A model generated the notes under the pieces. It saw only the letters and a program-made list of their open reading frames with translations, ran no database searches and was not told where the DNA came from. A program made the position numbers and the translations under genes. Source: Escallonia rubra (taxonomy: Eukaryota; Streptophyta; Magnoliopsida; Escalloniales; Escalloniaceae). Taken from it: 64,000 bases of DNA. The DNA lies in assembly GCA_033065855.1 (NCBI GenBank), contig JAVXUO010002656.1, positions 186,001 through 250,000 on the forward strand, read 5' to 3'. Below are positions 53,835-64,000 of this stretch, in pieces (position 1 is the first letter of the stretch; every line of letters begins with the position of its first letter).

Positions 53835-54410
53835 TACCCCTCGGGACAAAAGTCAAGGCCACAAATCCCCAAAGAGTCGACCCCTATGGAACAAAGGTTA
53901 AGGCCACAAGTTTCTAGGGGCCTCCTATCTATGGAACAAGGGTCAAGGCCACAAGTTCCTGAGAGCATCCCGTCTATGGAACAAAGGTCAATGCCACAAG
54001 TCCCTGAGGGGTCAGCCCCTATGGAACAAAGGTTAAGGCCACAGGTTCCTAGGGGCATGCCATCTACGGGACAAGGGTCAAGGCCACAGATTCATAAGGG
54101 CATGCCATATACGGCATAAAAGTTGAGGCCACAAGTTCTTAAAGGCCACTCTCCTGCATAAGATAGGCCACCCACAAACTTATACCTCTTTGGGACACAG
54201 GCTACGACCAAAAATCCCTAAGGGGTCAGTCCTCAAGGAACAAAGGTGAAGGCCACAGGTTCCTAGGGGCTCTTCACTTGGGCTACGGCCACAGTTTCCC
54301 CAGGGGTCACCCCTTTTGGAACATAGGCTACGGCCTCGAGTTTTCAGGCGTCCACCACTTGTGGAAAATAGGCCACGGCCTCAATTTCCCAAAGGGCATT
54401 ATCATGTGAA
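53835..54410 (+). repeat. 45-bp coding tandem repeat (15 residues) in the retrotransposon leader
   Basis: 'atggaacaaagg' starts units at 53886, 53931, 53976 and 54021 with an exact 45-bp period. Diverged units continue to about 54410. Each unit encodes a peptide of type MEQRLRPQVPRGMPS. The frame beginning near 53757 reads through the best units and stops at 54117. Confidence 0.88.
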
Positions 54411-55035
54411 GCATTGGATTAAGGGTCCGTATCCTATAGCCTATGGGGAGAAGGCGCCCGACACAGTAAAGCCACTGGGGTATAAGCTAAAGCTGCATCC
54501 AGTAAGAACCCCTGGACCTCGCCAGGATAACCCACGAGGATGTTTCTTGTCTGCTCAGGTACGCCGTGAAGCGATGACTGGACTACCAAAGGGTGTCCTT
54601 TTCGAAAAACATATTGGGTCCTAAAAGTGTCCATTTGGAAATAATCAGCATGGACAGGAACCAGTAAAAATACAAGTAAATCAACCAAGAAATGTTGGTG
54701 AAATTAAAGTCCTCTATAGGGCCAAGACTTTGGAAGCCAATGTCGAACCAAACAGGCAGGTGCCGTCAGGAAACTCCACGCGATATATCCCACATGTCTG
54801 GCTATGCAAACATGTTGAGTTTGTTTCTACAATGGTTGGAGGGTCAACTCCAGTGGGGCATAAGGACGGATCTACTTCTCAAAATCAGTCATCCCAGACT
54901 GATGCAGCCGCCATAGCTACTAGTCTAAATAAGACATTGAGCCTTGAAACAAGTAAGGTAAGGCCGACAGAGTCACTGGTATTTGGAAATGAAGCAAGGA
55001 AATGACAAAATCGCCAGCCAAAACCTAAAAGGAAC

Positions 55036-56838
55036 GTGAGGGAAGAAGTGCGTGTGGTTGATAGTCAAAGTTCCACGGCTTCAAGCGCTGACCTGAGGAA
55101 GAAGAACCCAAGGAAAAATAAGAGTACGGTACCTCAAGAGGACTGCTCAGTTCGTGTAACCCGCTCTATGGCAGCCAAAGGGGTACCTGTCGATGGGGCT
55201 ATTAGTCCATTGTTTATGGACGTGCCTGATAAGTTGGCATCTCCTGAAAGTGCCTCAACTACTCGGACTTCTTCCCCTTCTTCCAACGAGAATACCGAAC
55301 TAGGTCAAAATTTAACACCAAATGATAAAAGTGAAGATAACTTCTCTTTTGATGACAAGCTTACTCGCCTTGAAGTTCAGATAGACCATCAGATGGTTGT
55401 GATGATGGCGTAGATAGAAGGCCTAACAACTTAATCATCAAAAGCTACGACCAAGAAAAAGTCATCATCTTACCATGACAAATCAAGGCGTTATGATCAA
55501 GCAAAAGGCTTTACAACCATGGGACCAAACCATATGAGAGGTAATGGTTATGCCAACCATAGCGCCAAACCTTTCGGGACATCATATGCAGAGGCCAAGA
55601 CAAGTCAAACCCGCAACCTTCATGCTACAAGAGGCCCTAAAAAACATCACCAACCCAGTGGAAGTTTGGACCCAAACCTCTTATCTTATATTGACAGTAC
55701 GTATAGCCAAAAGGGAAACGAGGAAAGTCGAAGATGGGACCACTATCACTGCTAGCTTGGTAACAAAACCATACCCGTCCTGGGTAGACCAAGTCCCTTT
55801 TCCACCCATTTTCACTCAACCAGACTTCTGAAGATTTAACGGGAAAGGAAATCCAAAAGAACATGTAGCTCATTTCATTGCTCGTTTAGCCTATTTAGGC
55901 GAAAATAAGCTATTATGGCTGCAATTATTTGTGCAATCCTTAGAAGGACCTGCTTTCATATGGTACTCTAATATGCCAGAGGGGTCGATTCGTGACTGGG
56001 ACGCCCTGATTAGGAAATTTTATTAGCAGTTCAGTAATACAGAATGATCAGTGAGTATAGCAGAGCTGATCAATACAAGGCAGTGTGAAAATGAGTCAGC
56101 ATCCGATTTCATTGCAAGGTGGCAAACTCTCACCTCTAGTTGTTCTCATAATTTCAACCAGAGTGAATTGCTACAAATACACCTCTACAATTTTAGGCAT
56201 GAGCTTTTTGTACACCTTCTGTCCCAGACCTTTGACGGGTTCAATGACTTGTGCACTAGAGCGCATGATCTTGAAATGCACCTTGCTCTCAAGAAGACAA
56301 GGTCTAAAGCGGCCGAAAGAGTCAATACGACAGTTGTAGGAATGACGAAAAAATAACTTGCCAGTGACAATCAAAGTGATGTTGAAAATGCATATAATAG
56401 GCCTTCCTTAAAAGAAAAAAATCAAGAGGAAATTTTCCTTTCCCGACGAAATCATCAAAGAACTCTTCAATGGGCTGGTGATGGAAGGCCTTATAACTCT
56501 ACCAAAGATTAAAAGGCCCGATGAGGAAGGAAAGAATGACAATCCTAACTATTGCCCTTATCATCACGTCATCAGTCACCCCATTGATAAGTGCTTCACT
56601 TTGAAGGAAAAAATCCAATGCCTAATTGATGATGGGGATATAATCATCCCGAAAGTTGAGAAATATTCAACAAATACAGTCACTTCGACATTGTGCCCTG
56701 AACATAATTGTAAAACCTCTCGCAACGTGATGAATGAAATTATGCAAAATTATACTAATGATAAGGATAAGAAACAAATGCGTAACATAGAGTGTCAACG
56801 GGACTCGGAACAAACATCCTATCTTGAGAAAATAAAAG
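55036..56838 (+). pseudogene. gag: Ty3-type gag polyprotein, decayed
   Basis: An N-terminal region with VRVTRSMAAKGVPVDG and a Ser/Thr-rich part is followed by a Retrotrans_gag domain (PF03732) at about 55830-56330: RFNGKGNPKEHVAHF, LWLQLFVQSLEGPAFIWY, IRDWDALIRKFY, SVSIAELINTRQ, SASDFIARWQTL, CTRAHDLEMHLA. After a stop at 56355 the downstream gag part is open: FSFPDEIIKEL, ITLPKIKRPDE, YCPYHHVISHPIDKCFTLKEKI. This is the conserved C-terminal gag segment that precedes protease in autonomous relatives. In-frame stops lie at about 55411, 55829, 56023 and 56046. Gag would form the particle shell. Here the frame runs straight on into F-box coding sequence instead of protease. Confidence 0.88.
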
Positions 56839-57510
56839 AGCAGGTCAGCCTTACAGATGCACTCCCAGCAGACATCGTACGACACATATTGCAAAAAGTT
56901 GGTGAAAAATCAATTCAAAACTATTGCGCTGCTAGGATGTGTTCTCACGAAATGGAAGAACTATCAAAAGACCCAGTCGTCGTCCGCTTTTTGCCTTTGG
57001 ATGAGGTCCCCTGGCACAACCGATACACCGGTAGCCTTGGCGCAAGATACTTTCTGCAAGTCTGCACTAATAATGGAAATGCGCATGCACTCTTCCATGA
57101 AGGTTTTATGGCCTATTTCATTAATGGTTACCCTGAACATGGATGTGAGCTATTACAAAGAGCAGTCCAAAAAAAACCATTTGGGTGCCAAATATATATG
57201 TGCTATCACCTGCCTTTGTGTGCCTGAACCATCGACTTATAAATGGGGGCTCGACACTATGATGACTATCTTGCAATGTCCTGAAACGAAAAAAGGACCC
57301 GTGCATTGGAGGAAAAAGGTCAAAGAAATGTGTTGGTACCGCATTAGCACATTATCTTTCCTTCCCCTTCATCCAGGAAAACTTTGTTATGAGAAAGGAA
57401 ATGCGCATTGGGACATTATCAAGCATATCCCGGACACACAAGAGATCGATTTTGCATGCGAAGAATGCACCTTATACTGCAATTTGGTGATGCTATGTCT
57501 TTTGAAATGA
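56839..57510 (+). pseudogene. Captured F-box gene (At2g35280-like) fused in frame behind gag
   Basis: The open frame of the gag C-terminus (56478-57227) continues without interruption into an F-box domain starting LPADIVRHIL (56862), then CAARMCSHEMEELSKDPVVVRFLPL. Next is the Sel1-like middle typical of At2g35280-type proteins (CTNNGNAHALFHEGFMAYF, CELLQRAVQK). At 57172-57179 a run of eight A residues shifts the frame. The neighbouring frame carries the expected continuation (NHLGAKYICAITCLC, KGPVHWRKKVKEM) and the family's Cys-rich tail (CEECTLYCNLVMLC), with stop at 57510. Such proteins are predicted SCF ubiquitin-ligase adaptors. The intron-free form fits capture of an RNA copy, or of a single-exon gene. 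Attribution to the family is from motif memory, not from a search. Confidence 0.75.
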
Positions 57511-57529
57511 GAAAGAAATTGTGGAGCAC

Positions 57530-57838
57530 GAAAAGAATGCCCGTTAGGCTGAAAACCCTGAAAAGGGCGGTCTAGGCAAAAGTTAGGGTGCAAAGAAGGA
57601 AAAAATAAAGAAGAAGAAAGCTTGCTAGGCTGAAAACCCTGAAAGGGGCGGCCTAGGCAAAAGTTAGGGCGCAAAGAAAAAAAAACCAAAAAAAAAAGGG
57701 CTCGCTAGGCTAAACACCCTAAAATGGGCGGTCTAGGCAAAAATTAGGGCACAAAAAAAAAAAAGAAAAGAATGCCCGTTAGGCTGAAAACCCTGAAAAG
57801 GGCGATCTAGGCAAAAGTTAGGGCATAAAAAAAAAGTA
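57530..57838 (+). repeat. ~75-90 bp tandem repeat, four copies
   Basis: 'gttaggctgaaaaccctgaa' (first G variable) begins copies near 57542, 57626, 57705 and 57777. Each continues 'gggcggtctaggcaaaagtt' and 'agggcgcaaag' plus an A/G-rich spacer. Such arrays are common between gag/pol and the 3' LTR of plant Tat/Ogre-like Ty3 elements. Confidence 0.88.
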
Positions 57839-57844
57839 TAGAAA

Positions 57845-58175
57845 AAAAATTTGAACTACGTGATGACTTGATCCTTCGGGTACATAGGCAGCTTCGGGCA
57901 TATTCCTCAGGTTCAGTCACAATAATCAAAAGAAAATTTATTCTTCCGTAAAAAAAAGAAGAAGAAAAAAAGAGTTGAACTACGTGATGACTTGATCCTT
58001 TGGGTACATAGGCAGCTTGGGGCATATTCCTCAGGTTCAGTCACAATAATCAAAAGAAAATCTATTTCTCATAATAAAAAAAAAATTAGAGTCTTTAAAC
58101 TACGTGATGATTTGATCCTTTGGACACGTAGGCAGCTTAGGGCATATTCCCCATGTTCAGTCGCAGAAAAAAAGA
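57845..58175 (+). repeat. ~120-bp tandem repeat, three copies
   Basis: 'aactacgtgatgacttgatcc' starts near 57854, 57978 and 58098. Each continues 'gggtacataggcagctt', 'gggcatattcctcaggttca' and an A-rich spacer. It is the 3' counterpart of the preceding array. A weaker degenerate copy follows to about 58260. Confidence 0.88.
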
Positions 58176-58555
58176 AGAAGAAGAAAAAAAAGAGTAGTTC
58201 TTCCAACAAAAGTTGTTGAGCTACACGATGCCATGATCACATGCAACTCAAAGCATATTTCAAAGGCAAGATGAATCTTCACAAAAGAAGTTCTCAAGTG
58301 ACAACAAGGGACCTCAACGACTTTCTCAATAGTATTACAATAGCTCAAATGGATATTTGAGTTGATCGTGAATGACAAGAAGAATTCTTGCAGGAAAAAG
58401 GAAAAATGTATTGCACGAGAACAAGTAACGCAAGGTTTATGACCTACTTCATGATTGTTGCCGTTCGGAGTGTTTGGACCAAAAGAGAGAACTGAAAAAG
58501 TTGAGCTACCAAATGAGTCGTGATCCGGTCTTTTCTCAAATTCAAAAAGTCTGAA

Positions 58556-58569
58556 TCACTAGGGGTATT
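58556..58569 (+). promoter_or_regulatory. Polypurine tract candidate
   Basis: A short 'actaggggta' purine-rich segment lies immediately upstream of the 3' LTR (58570), where plus-strand priming occurs in LTR elements. It is weak as polypurine tracts go. Confidence 0.4.
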
Positions 58570-59566
58570 TGTTGGCACTAAAATTTTGACCCAATATATA
58601 TATATATATATAGAATATAAGTAAATGAGGGATAGATAAAGAAGTCTTCCATTTAGCGAGCCCAATAATTTTCAGAATGGCCTGTTTAATGAGTCCATGT
58701 TGCATGAAGGCCTTGATGGGCCATTGGTTTAGATTGAACAATGGGCCATGCATTTTGAATTTACCTGAACCATGAGCCCGTGTAAGTCTTCAGATTTGGT
58801 CTTAGACTGGAATGCAACTTGGTCATTAAGGGATATGATCGAGGATGAAGTGATATGATACAGTGGAGGTTTATCTTTTAGGAGTTAAAGTCCTCCACAA
58901 ATTGGACTTGGTCTTTATTATAAAAAAACTGCAGGAGGTCTCTCGGCTGAGGGAGCAAAAGAAAAAAGAAAAGAAAGGCAACCAAAGGCCTCTTAGCAGA
59001 AACAAAAAGGAGGGAGGAGAATAAGAAAAGAGAGGAAGAAGAGTCCTCTCGGTAGAAAGAAAAAAAAAGACAAAAAAAGGAGAAAAAGGACAGAGGAGAG
59101 GAGTCAACAAAGAAGGAACCAGAGAAGGGCTTAGCAAAAGCAAAGAAGAAGACTCAACGAAAAGAAAAGAAACAGGAGAAAGTGAAGTTGTTGGCTTGCG
59201 GCACAAAAGAAAAGGAAGAGAAAAGAAAAAGAGGGAAGTATGGGATCAAGGTGAATCCCATTTCTTTTCCTTATTTCTAACTTTTTTTTTAATTCATGTA
59301 AAATTTCAAAGTACTTTTCATGATGTATTAAGATTCATGAAGAAATGAAAGTTTCATATACCTATTTTCGTGTGTTATTTATGTTTGATTTGTTTATTTG
59401 TATTTCTTTAATCGGATGTTGTCGTGAATGTAATTAACGATTGACTTTTTAGTCATCCAGAATATGAATCCACTATATAAAATAGTAAACGTCGTTATAT
59501 ATGTACGACGGGATTTAGTGACGCAAGATTGGACGTTAATCAATAGAGGCGATAAATGTGTCATCA
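58570..59566 (+). repeat. 3' LTR (997 bp, MITE-free)
   Basis: TGTTGGCACTAAAATTTTGAC to GTGTCATCA, followed by the CACAG duplication. It has an AT run near 58592-58611 and a longer purine-rich middle (58950-59190) than the 5' LTR. It retains the undisturbed target 'aaagaagtcttcc' of the MITE found in the 5' LTR. Confidence 0.92.
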
Positions 59567-59571
59567 CACAG

Positions 59572-60106
59572 CGAGATAGGAAAAATCGTTACCTTATTCA
59601 AGCAAAATGCCAAGCTAAATCTCGACGACAATAGTGCTGCATTTGACTCATGCAAACCTCACGTCCACAATTAAAACTCTAGGGCTTAATCCCCAAACAA
59701 CAAAAAAACTACAAGCATGATAGAGATAGATAATAGAGAGAAGATCTAATACATACCGAGTTAGAAGATCAAAAACCCAACGGAGGTACGTGCGTATGAA
59801 GAATTGGATCATGAAGTAGCAAAAAGCAGCAGCAGAAAGGATAGCTGCAAAGGGATGCTGCAAAAAAGGGAGGCCAAAGAGAAGAAGGTTGATCTAAATC
59901 AAGCCCTAAAATGAAAATTGCACAAATACCCTCCAACTCAAGCCACCTATTCAAAATGTACCAAAACTTTTCTAACATTAAAAAAAATGGCACAAACTTA
60001 TTTACTAAGATAATGGCATATTACATTCTCCTTCCTTAATGAGAAATTTAAACTAAGCACAATAATGAAATATTGCTTGATATATATACACACACACACA
60101 TATATA
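59572..60106. other. No gene recognised
   Basis: Unique AT-rich sequence after the retrotransposon, ending in an AT/AC microsatellite (60078-60105). Minus-strand frames at 59648-59993 show no recognisable domain. Confidence 0.45.
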
Positions 60107-61071
60107 GGGAGCCGATCCCTATTTACTGATGGAGAAAACATTATTTCTCTAACTCTCATCTGGCCATCCACGTGTAACAGTAGATGGCCACGATCACTTT
60201 TTTTTTTTCCCGTTTCTTGCCTGACCGCTAGTCTTATGGGCGGTTAGGGAATGTCTAAATTCTTCCCAAAAAACCCTTTGCTACTATTGTTCATCTTCTT
60301 CTTCCCCCATTGGTTTTCAAGCCAGAATAATCTATACTTTAATTTTTAATCTGATGTCAATTGAATTAATCTCTTGGATTTTGTTCAAAACTGTTCAGAT
60401 CTAGAGAGATGGTTGTGTCGCCACAGTTCAGATCTATGGCCGCCGTTCAGATCTGGAGATATGAGAGATAGAAAGATGGTGGCTTCACCGCCGTTCAGAT
60501 CTAGAAAGAGACGGTGTTGGGGCCACCGGTCAGACCCATCGCCCCCGCCTCGCCACCGGTCAGACCCATCGCCCCCGCCGCGTAGGGACTCTTAGCCGTC
60601 GCACGTTGCCGCCGCCGCATCATCTCGTTACCTGTTCTGCCGCCGCTCCCGTGATTCAGCTGCAGTTTGTTTGTTCTGAAGAGAAATTGACAGACGAGAG
60701 AAACTTAGCCCAACCTGCCGTCGTTACCGTTGTTGGTCCAAGAGAAACTGAGAGATGAGTGGTGGTGCCGATGATGATGGTGGCTAGGTTGGCCATTGGG
60801 TGGTGATGGAATAGCTTAAGTATTATCACCATAAAACCCACTGGAAAAGAACAAAACTGAGAGAGAGAGAGAGAGAGACCGATAGAGTGAGAGGGTATAT
60901 GTACGTGAAGAGAGGAGGACATAATTGGACAAAATGTGACCAATACTCTTTGTAGCAGTCAAGCAATGGAACTTTAAAAAAAAGTAATCTAGGCCGTTTA
61001 CGATTACACGTGAACGCCCAGATGATAGTTGGAGAAATAAGGTTTTCTCCATCGGTAGATATGGATCGGCC
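60107..61071. mobile_element. Non-autonomous TIR element (~965 bp)
   Basis: Left end GGGAGCCGATCCCTATTT and, inverted, right end GGGCCGATCCATATC. Inverted similarity continues for about 130 bp: 'gatggagaaaac', 'tatttctc', 'tcatctgg', 'cacgtgtaa', then a T/A run. The interior has a GC-rich block (60390-60660) with 'ccgttcagatctgg' and 'cgccaccggtcagacccatc' tandem words and a GA run (60858-60877). No clear target duplication. No protein is assigned; the GC-rich core could be captured host sequence. Confidence 0.75.
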
Positions 61072-61517
61072 CATGTTTGAAAGGTTATGAATTCACATGC
61101 AATGCACAAAGTGTCATATGGTCATTTTAGGTCATAGTCATCAATCCAAGTATCAAATCAATACTAGTTACATAAAAGTAAAGATCAATCATAATCTATA
61201 GTAACTTAGCATGTCCATTCTTTGTTACTTTTTGATATTAGACTTGATGAACCTTCCATAACATATACACCATAGCTTTAAGATTATTTGGCTTTAATCC
61301 ATCTTTCCGACTTCTCAAATGTGTGTTCATAAAATGTGTGTTCATGAGTGTGTATGTATATGCCTACTAAGAATCTACTTAAAGCACATATTTGAAAATA
61401 ATCAATGTGTAGTTATTATCAACACAAGATCCAAGTCTAGGTTATCCAACCGTAAGGCTAACAATCTACCCCTTTTAGTTATGACAAACATTGATTCTAT
61501 ATAAGATAAGATGTATC
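61072..61517. other. No gene recognised
   Basis: AT-rich unique sequence between two DNA transposons. The last eight bases (gatgtatc) would be the target copy for the hAT element. Confidence 0.45.
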
Positions 61518-61967
61518 TAGAGTTGGCATTAGGGCCGGGTGGCCCGCGGGCCGGCCCGGTTTGGCCCGGGCTGGCCCGGCCCCTTGCATGAACAGTAACG
61601 GCACGAAGCAAGAGGGCCTGGACCAGGCCGAGAAATCTGATGAAAATGGCCCGGCCCGGCCCGGTTTGGCCCGGGTTTGGCCCTGCCCTGTTGGCCCGGT
61701 TTTGGCCCGGGCTGCGGCCCGGATTTTCTGGCCCGGCGGGTGGCCCGGTGTGGCCCCGCTTTTGTTTGAATCTCTAACTTTTCCCCCCCTTTCTTCCACC
61801 CCTTTTTCAAAATTCCACTTTTACCCCCCCAACAGCTATATAACGGCTAGTTTGGGGGGTATTTTAGTCTAACCAATATTTTTCACTCCTTTACACTTTT
61901 ACCCTCCCCAACAACTATAAACGGATAGTTTGTAGGGGTATTTTGGTCTTTTGTGAAGTTTCTAAAA

Positions 61968-61977
61968 TCTATAAATT
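61968..61977 (+). promoter_or_regulatory. Possible TATA box of the hAT transposase gene
   Basis: TCTATAAATTC about 300 bases before the start codon. It is followed by 'caccatttctctctaa' and repeated 'tactcttgctaattacta' leader sequence. No experimental support. Confidence 0.4.
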
Positions 61978-62270
61978 CACACCATTTCTCTCTAATTTTT
62001 CACACCAATCTTCTTACTCTCACAACAAGCTTTGCTACTATTTTCCTCTCCAATTACTACTCTTGCTAATTACTACTAATTAGTATTCTTGTTATTTACT
62101 AATTGCTAATTTCTCTCTACTCTTGCTAATTACTACACTAGTCTTGCTAATTTTTTTTTTTAATTACTAACTCTCTAATATTTGTTACTCGTTCATTCTT
62201 TTAATTGTTATTTCTTATTACTACTCTTATACTTGTGTATTTAGTTACTCTTACAAAGTTTAGCGTTAAA

Positions 62271-64000
62271 TATGGCTGGATTATTGAAGAAAATGAGGCG
62301 TGCATCGTCATCACGAAAAACGTCATCATCATCGCAAGCACCACCACCAGCACAAGCGCCAGCGCCACGGCCATCACAAACACCAGTCCAAGCACCAACA
62401 CAACCATCCGTTCTTGGACGAATGAGTACAGGCTGTATGATAGATACCCAAGCCAATTGGGAGTTCAATCAAAACATTCCAGATTTTACATACACGCCTG
62501 ATGAAGACCCCCCGCATTATAGTCAAGGACGCAGCTCGGTTGGCGAAGCTACTACTCCGTGGCCTAATCTCAACCCTATGCCCAGTCATGATGAAGAAGG
62601 GCCGAGCAATGCCTCCGGTAACGTGCCAGACGTCCAAAGGGGAAAAAAAAAGAAAGCCGAGTGTTGGAATCATTTCGACGAAGTTACGGTGGACGGCATC
62701 CGAAAAGCTCGATGTAAGTACTGTCTTAAATTATTTTCGGCTGGTAGTGGTAATGGACACCTTAACAGGCATTACCCTCAGTGTGCACCTCGACAAGGCC
62801 ACGTCGAACCTACCCAAACACAGTTATCTTTTGACGGTAAGTTATTTGTTTATAATCAGCGAGAGCAAAGAGACGGTCTCGCTGAATTTGTTATTCACGA
62901 TGAACAAGCCTTTTCTTTTGCCGATAATCCTAAGTACTCTAGATATATGAACACCTACGTTCAACCTTTGTACAAAAAGGTTCATAGAAACACAACGAGG
63001 TCCGATGCACTCCGACAGTACAAGGCTGCCAAAGCACGCCTTATCGATTATTTCGATAAATTTGACGGTAAAGTTAGTCTTACTTCTGATATTTGGCAAT
63101 CTCCTTATACTTTTGTTAGTTATTCTTGTGTGACCGCTCATTGGATTGATGCAGATTGGGTTATGCACAAGAGAATCATCGCTTTCGAGCACTTCCCTTA
63201 TCCGCACGATGGAATGAACATTGCTACTCTTATATTAAAAGCATGCACCACATTTAAAATTCATAATAAGATTATGAGTGTTAGTTTTGATAATGCTTCT
63301 AACAATAAAGTTGCTGTTGCAGCTTTAAAGGAGACGCTTCAACCTGTACTTCATGGTGAATTATTTCATGTTCGCTGTGTTTGCCACATTATTAATTTAA
63401 TTGTTCAAGATGGTTTAACTGCTGCAGGAGATATTCTTCTCAAAATGAGGGGTATGACAACGTATGTTAATAGCTCGAGTCCAAGAACACAACAATTTAA
63501 AACGTTGTGTGTTCAATATAATATGCCTCGCAGGAGAGCAGTTACAGATGTGGTCCACAGGTGGAACTCTACGTACCACATGCTTTTACACATTCTGGCA
63601 TACCGAGAAGTCTATACGCATTTTCTACTAACCCAGTTCCCAGCCGGCTTGCCAACTCAAGAGGAATGGCAGATGGCCATATACCTAGCTGAATTTTTAG
63701 AAGTATTGTACACCTCTACCAATTTATTGTCTGGTACGTACTATCCCACCTCTCCTCTCGCTTTAATAGAAATTCTGAAGATGGCTACAATGTTAACAAA
63801 ATGGAGATATATAGGACCATTTAGGGATATAGTAAAAGTGATGGATGCAAAGTTCAATAAATATTGGAGTAAACTGCCTGCTATTTTTACTGTGGCTACT
63901 TGTTTAGATCCTAGGTTAAAGTTGCATGGCGTGAACGCCTCGATACAAGAGATATCGAAATTAATGTGCTACACAGCAGATGACACAACCTTACTCACAG
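62271..64000 (+). CDS. hAT transposase with BED zinc finger, open to the window edge
   Basis: From ATG 62271 (MAGLLKKMRRASSS) the frame stays open for 576 codons to the last base, the longest intact frame in the window. A Ser/Pro/Gln-rich N-terminus is followed by a Lys patch and a BED-type finger at residues ~125-165 (ECWNHFDEV, ARCKYCLKLFSA, HLNRHYPQC). The RNase H-like core has first Asp in LTSDIWQSP (~270), second Asp in SVSFDNASNN (~340) and the CxxH motif RCVCHIINL (~369). A helical insertion with HRWNSTYHML (~431) follows, then ATCLDPRLKLHG near the edge. The catalytic Glu and C-terminal hATC dimerisation region should follow outside the window. hAT transposases excise with hairpin flanks and leave 8-bp duplications. 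The undisturbed frame inside a recognisable hAT terminus suggests recent activity. A domesticated copy is less likely, because the transposon end is retained. Confidence 0.92.

Larger units (their letters stand above)
51611..59566 (+). mobile_element. Non-autonomous Ty3-type LTR retrotransposon with captured F-box gene
   Basis: Two direct LTRs (51611-53074 and 58570-59566) begin TGTTGGCACT and end GTGTCATCA. The whole is bordered by the 5-bp duplication CACAG (51606-51610 and 59567-59571). Inside, in order, are a primer-binding site, a SINE-like insertion, a repeat-rich leader, a decayed gag, an F-box gene, two tandem-repeat blocks and a purine-rich tract. No protease, reverse transcriptase or integrase motifs are visible, so it would depend on another element for movement. 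Confidence 0.92.
61518..64000 (+). mobile_element. hAT transposon, left end and body (right end beyond the window)
   Basis: Starts TAGAGTTGGCATTAGGGCC, a plant hAT-type terminus. A dense subterminal block of GGCCCG words in both orientations follows (61538-61760), then unique sequence, a CT-rich leader and an open transposase frame. The matching right end and the second 8-bp target copy should lie beyond 64000. Confidence 0.85.

Noticed and set aside
57807-58219. Short frames on both strands downstream of the F-box gene
   Set aside because: They are generated by the ~120-bp non-coding tandem repeats typical of the 3' region of this retrotransposon class.
61497-61872. Frames on both strands over the GGCCCG block
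   Set aside because: They arise from the palindromic subterminal repeats of the hAT element, and the genuine gene starts at 62271.
62205-62950. Two short plus-strand frames and a minus-strand frame over the start of the hAT gene
   Set aside because: They are out of frame with the 576-codon transposase frame that contains the BED finger and catalytic motifs.

Overview
The window reads as plant nuclear DNA, most likely from an angiosperm and probably a eudicot. It is a gene-poor nest of transposable elements, not a microbial operon region. The evidence is introns with GT..AG junctions, plant-specific transposon families (MuDR and FAR1-type MULEs, PMD/Ulp1 genes, CACTA, hAT, Ty3-type LTR elements, SINEs), decayed NLR resistance genes and a nuclear copy of plastid 5S rRNA. 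I cannot name the species. No host gene appears intact. The longest uninterrupted reading frame is a hAT transposase that runs off the right edge.

Layout. 1-3.7 kb: decayed ~60-70 bp minisatellite and unassigned sequence. 3.7-11.5 kb: remains of a Ty3-type element (LTR start, LTR end, primer-binding site, gag-like frame) interrupted by a CACTA element with a broken Ptta/En-Spm-type gene and large TTTAGGG-like minisatellites. 11.5-15.6 kb: MuDR-type MULE whose transposase has several frame breaks. It ends inside the left flank of a second MULE (15.6-23.9 kb), which carries a PMD-Ulp1 gene facing a FAR1-type transposase. A ~155 bp tandem array lies between these two convergent genes, and long inverted repeats lie outside them. 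24-28.5 kb: a foldback element, a hAT end, a SINE with perfect 13-bp target duplications, and a plastid 5S rRNA fragment.

28.5-40 kb: NLR graveyard. One minus-strand NLR pseudogene is split by a 294-bp MITE. A second is split by a ~1-kb GC-rich MULE-like element and faces an inverted copy of its own MHD-LRR segment, in which the MULE site is still empty. 40-51.6 kb: CACTA end, a 1.85-kb solo LTR with a dense array of a 16-bp palindrome, a GC-rich LTR full of tandem repeats, a LINE RNase H remnant and tandem LTR-like repeats.

51.6-59.6 kb: a complete LTR retrotransposon with CACAG target duplications. It has two LTRs, a PBS, gag, no visible pol, and an F-box gene captured in frame behind gag. 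Its 5' LTR contains a 564-bp MITE whose empty site is preserved in the 3' LTR. 60.1-61.1 kb: a non-autonomous TIR element. 61.5 kb to the end: a hAT element with an open BED-finger transposase.

The genes do not form one pathway. What links them is nested insertion, and the internal paralogues (LTR pair, NLR inverted pair) date several insertions relative to one another.
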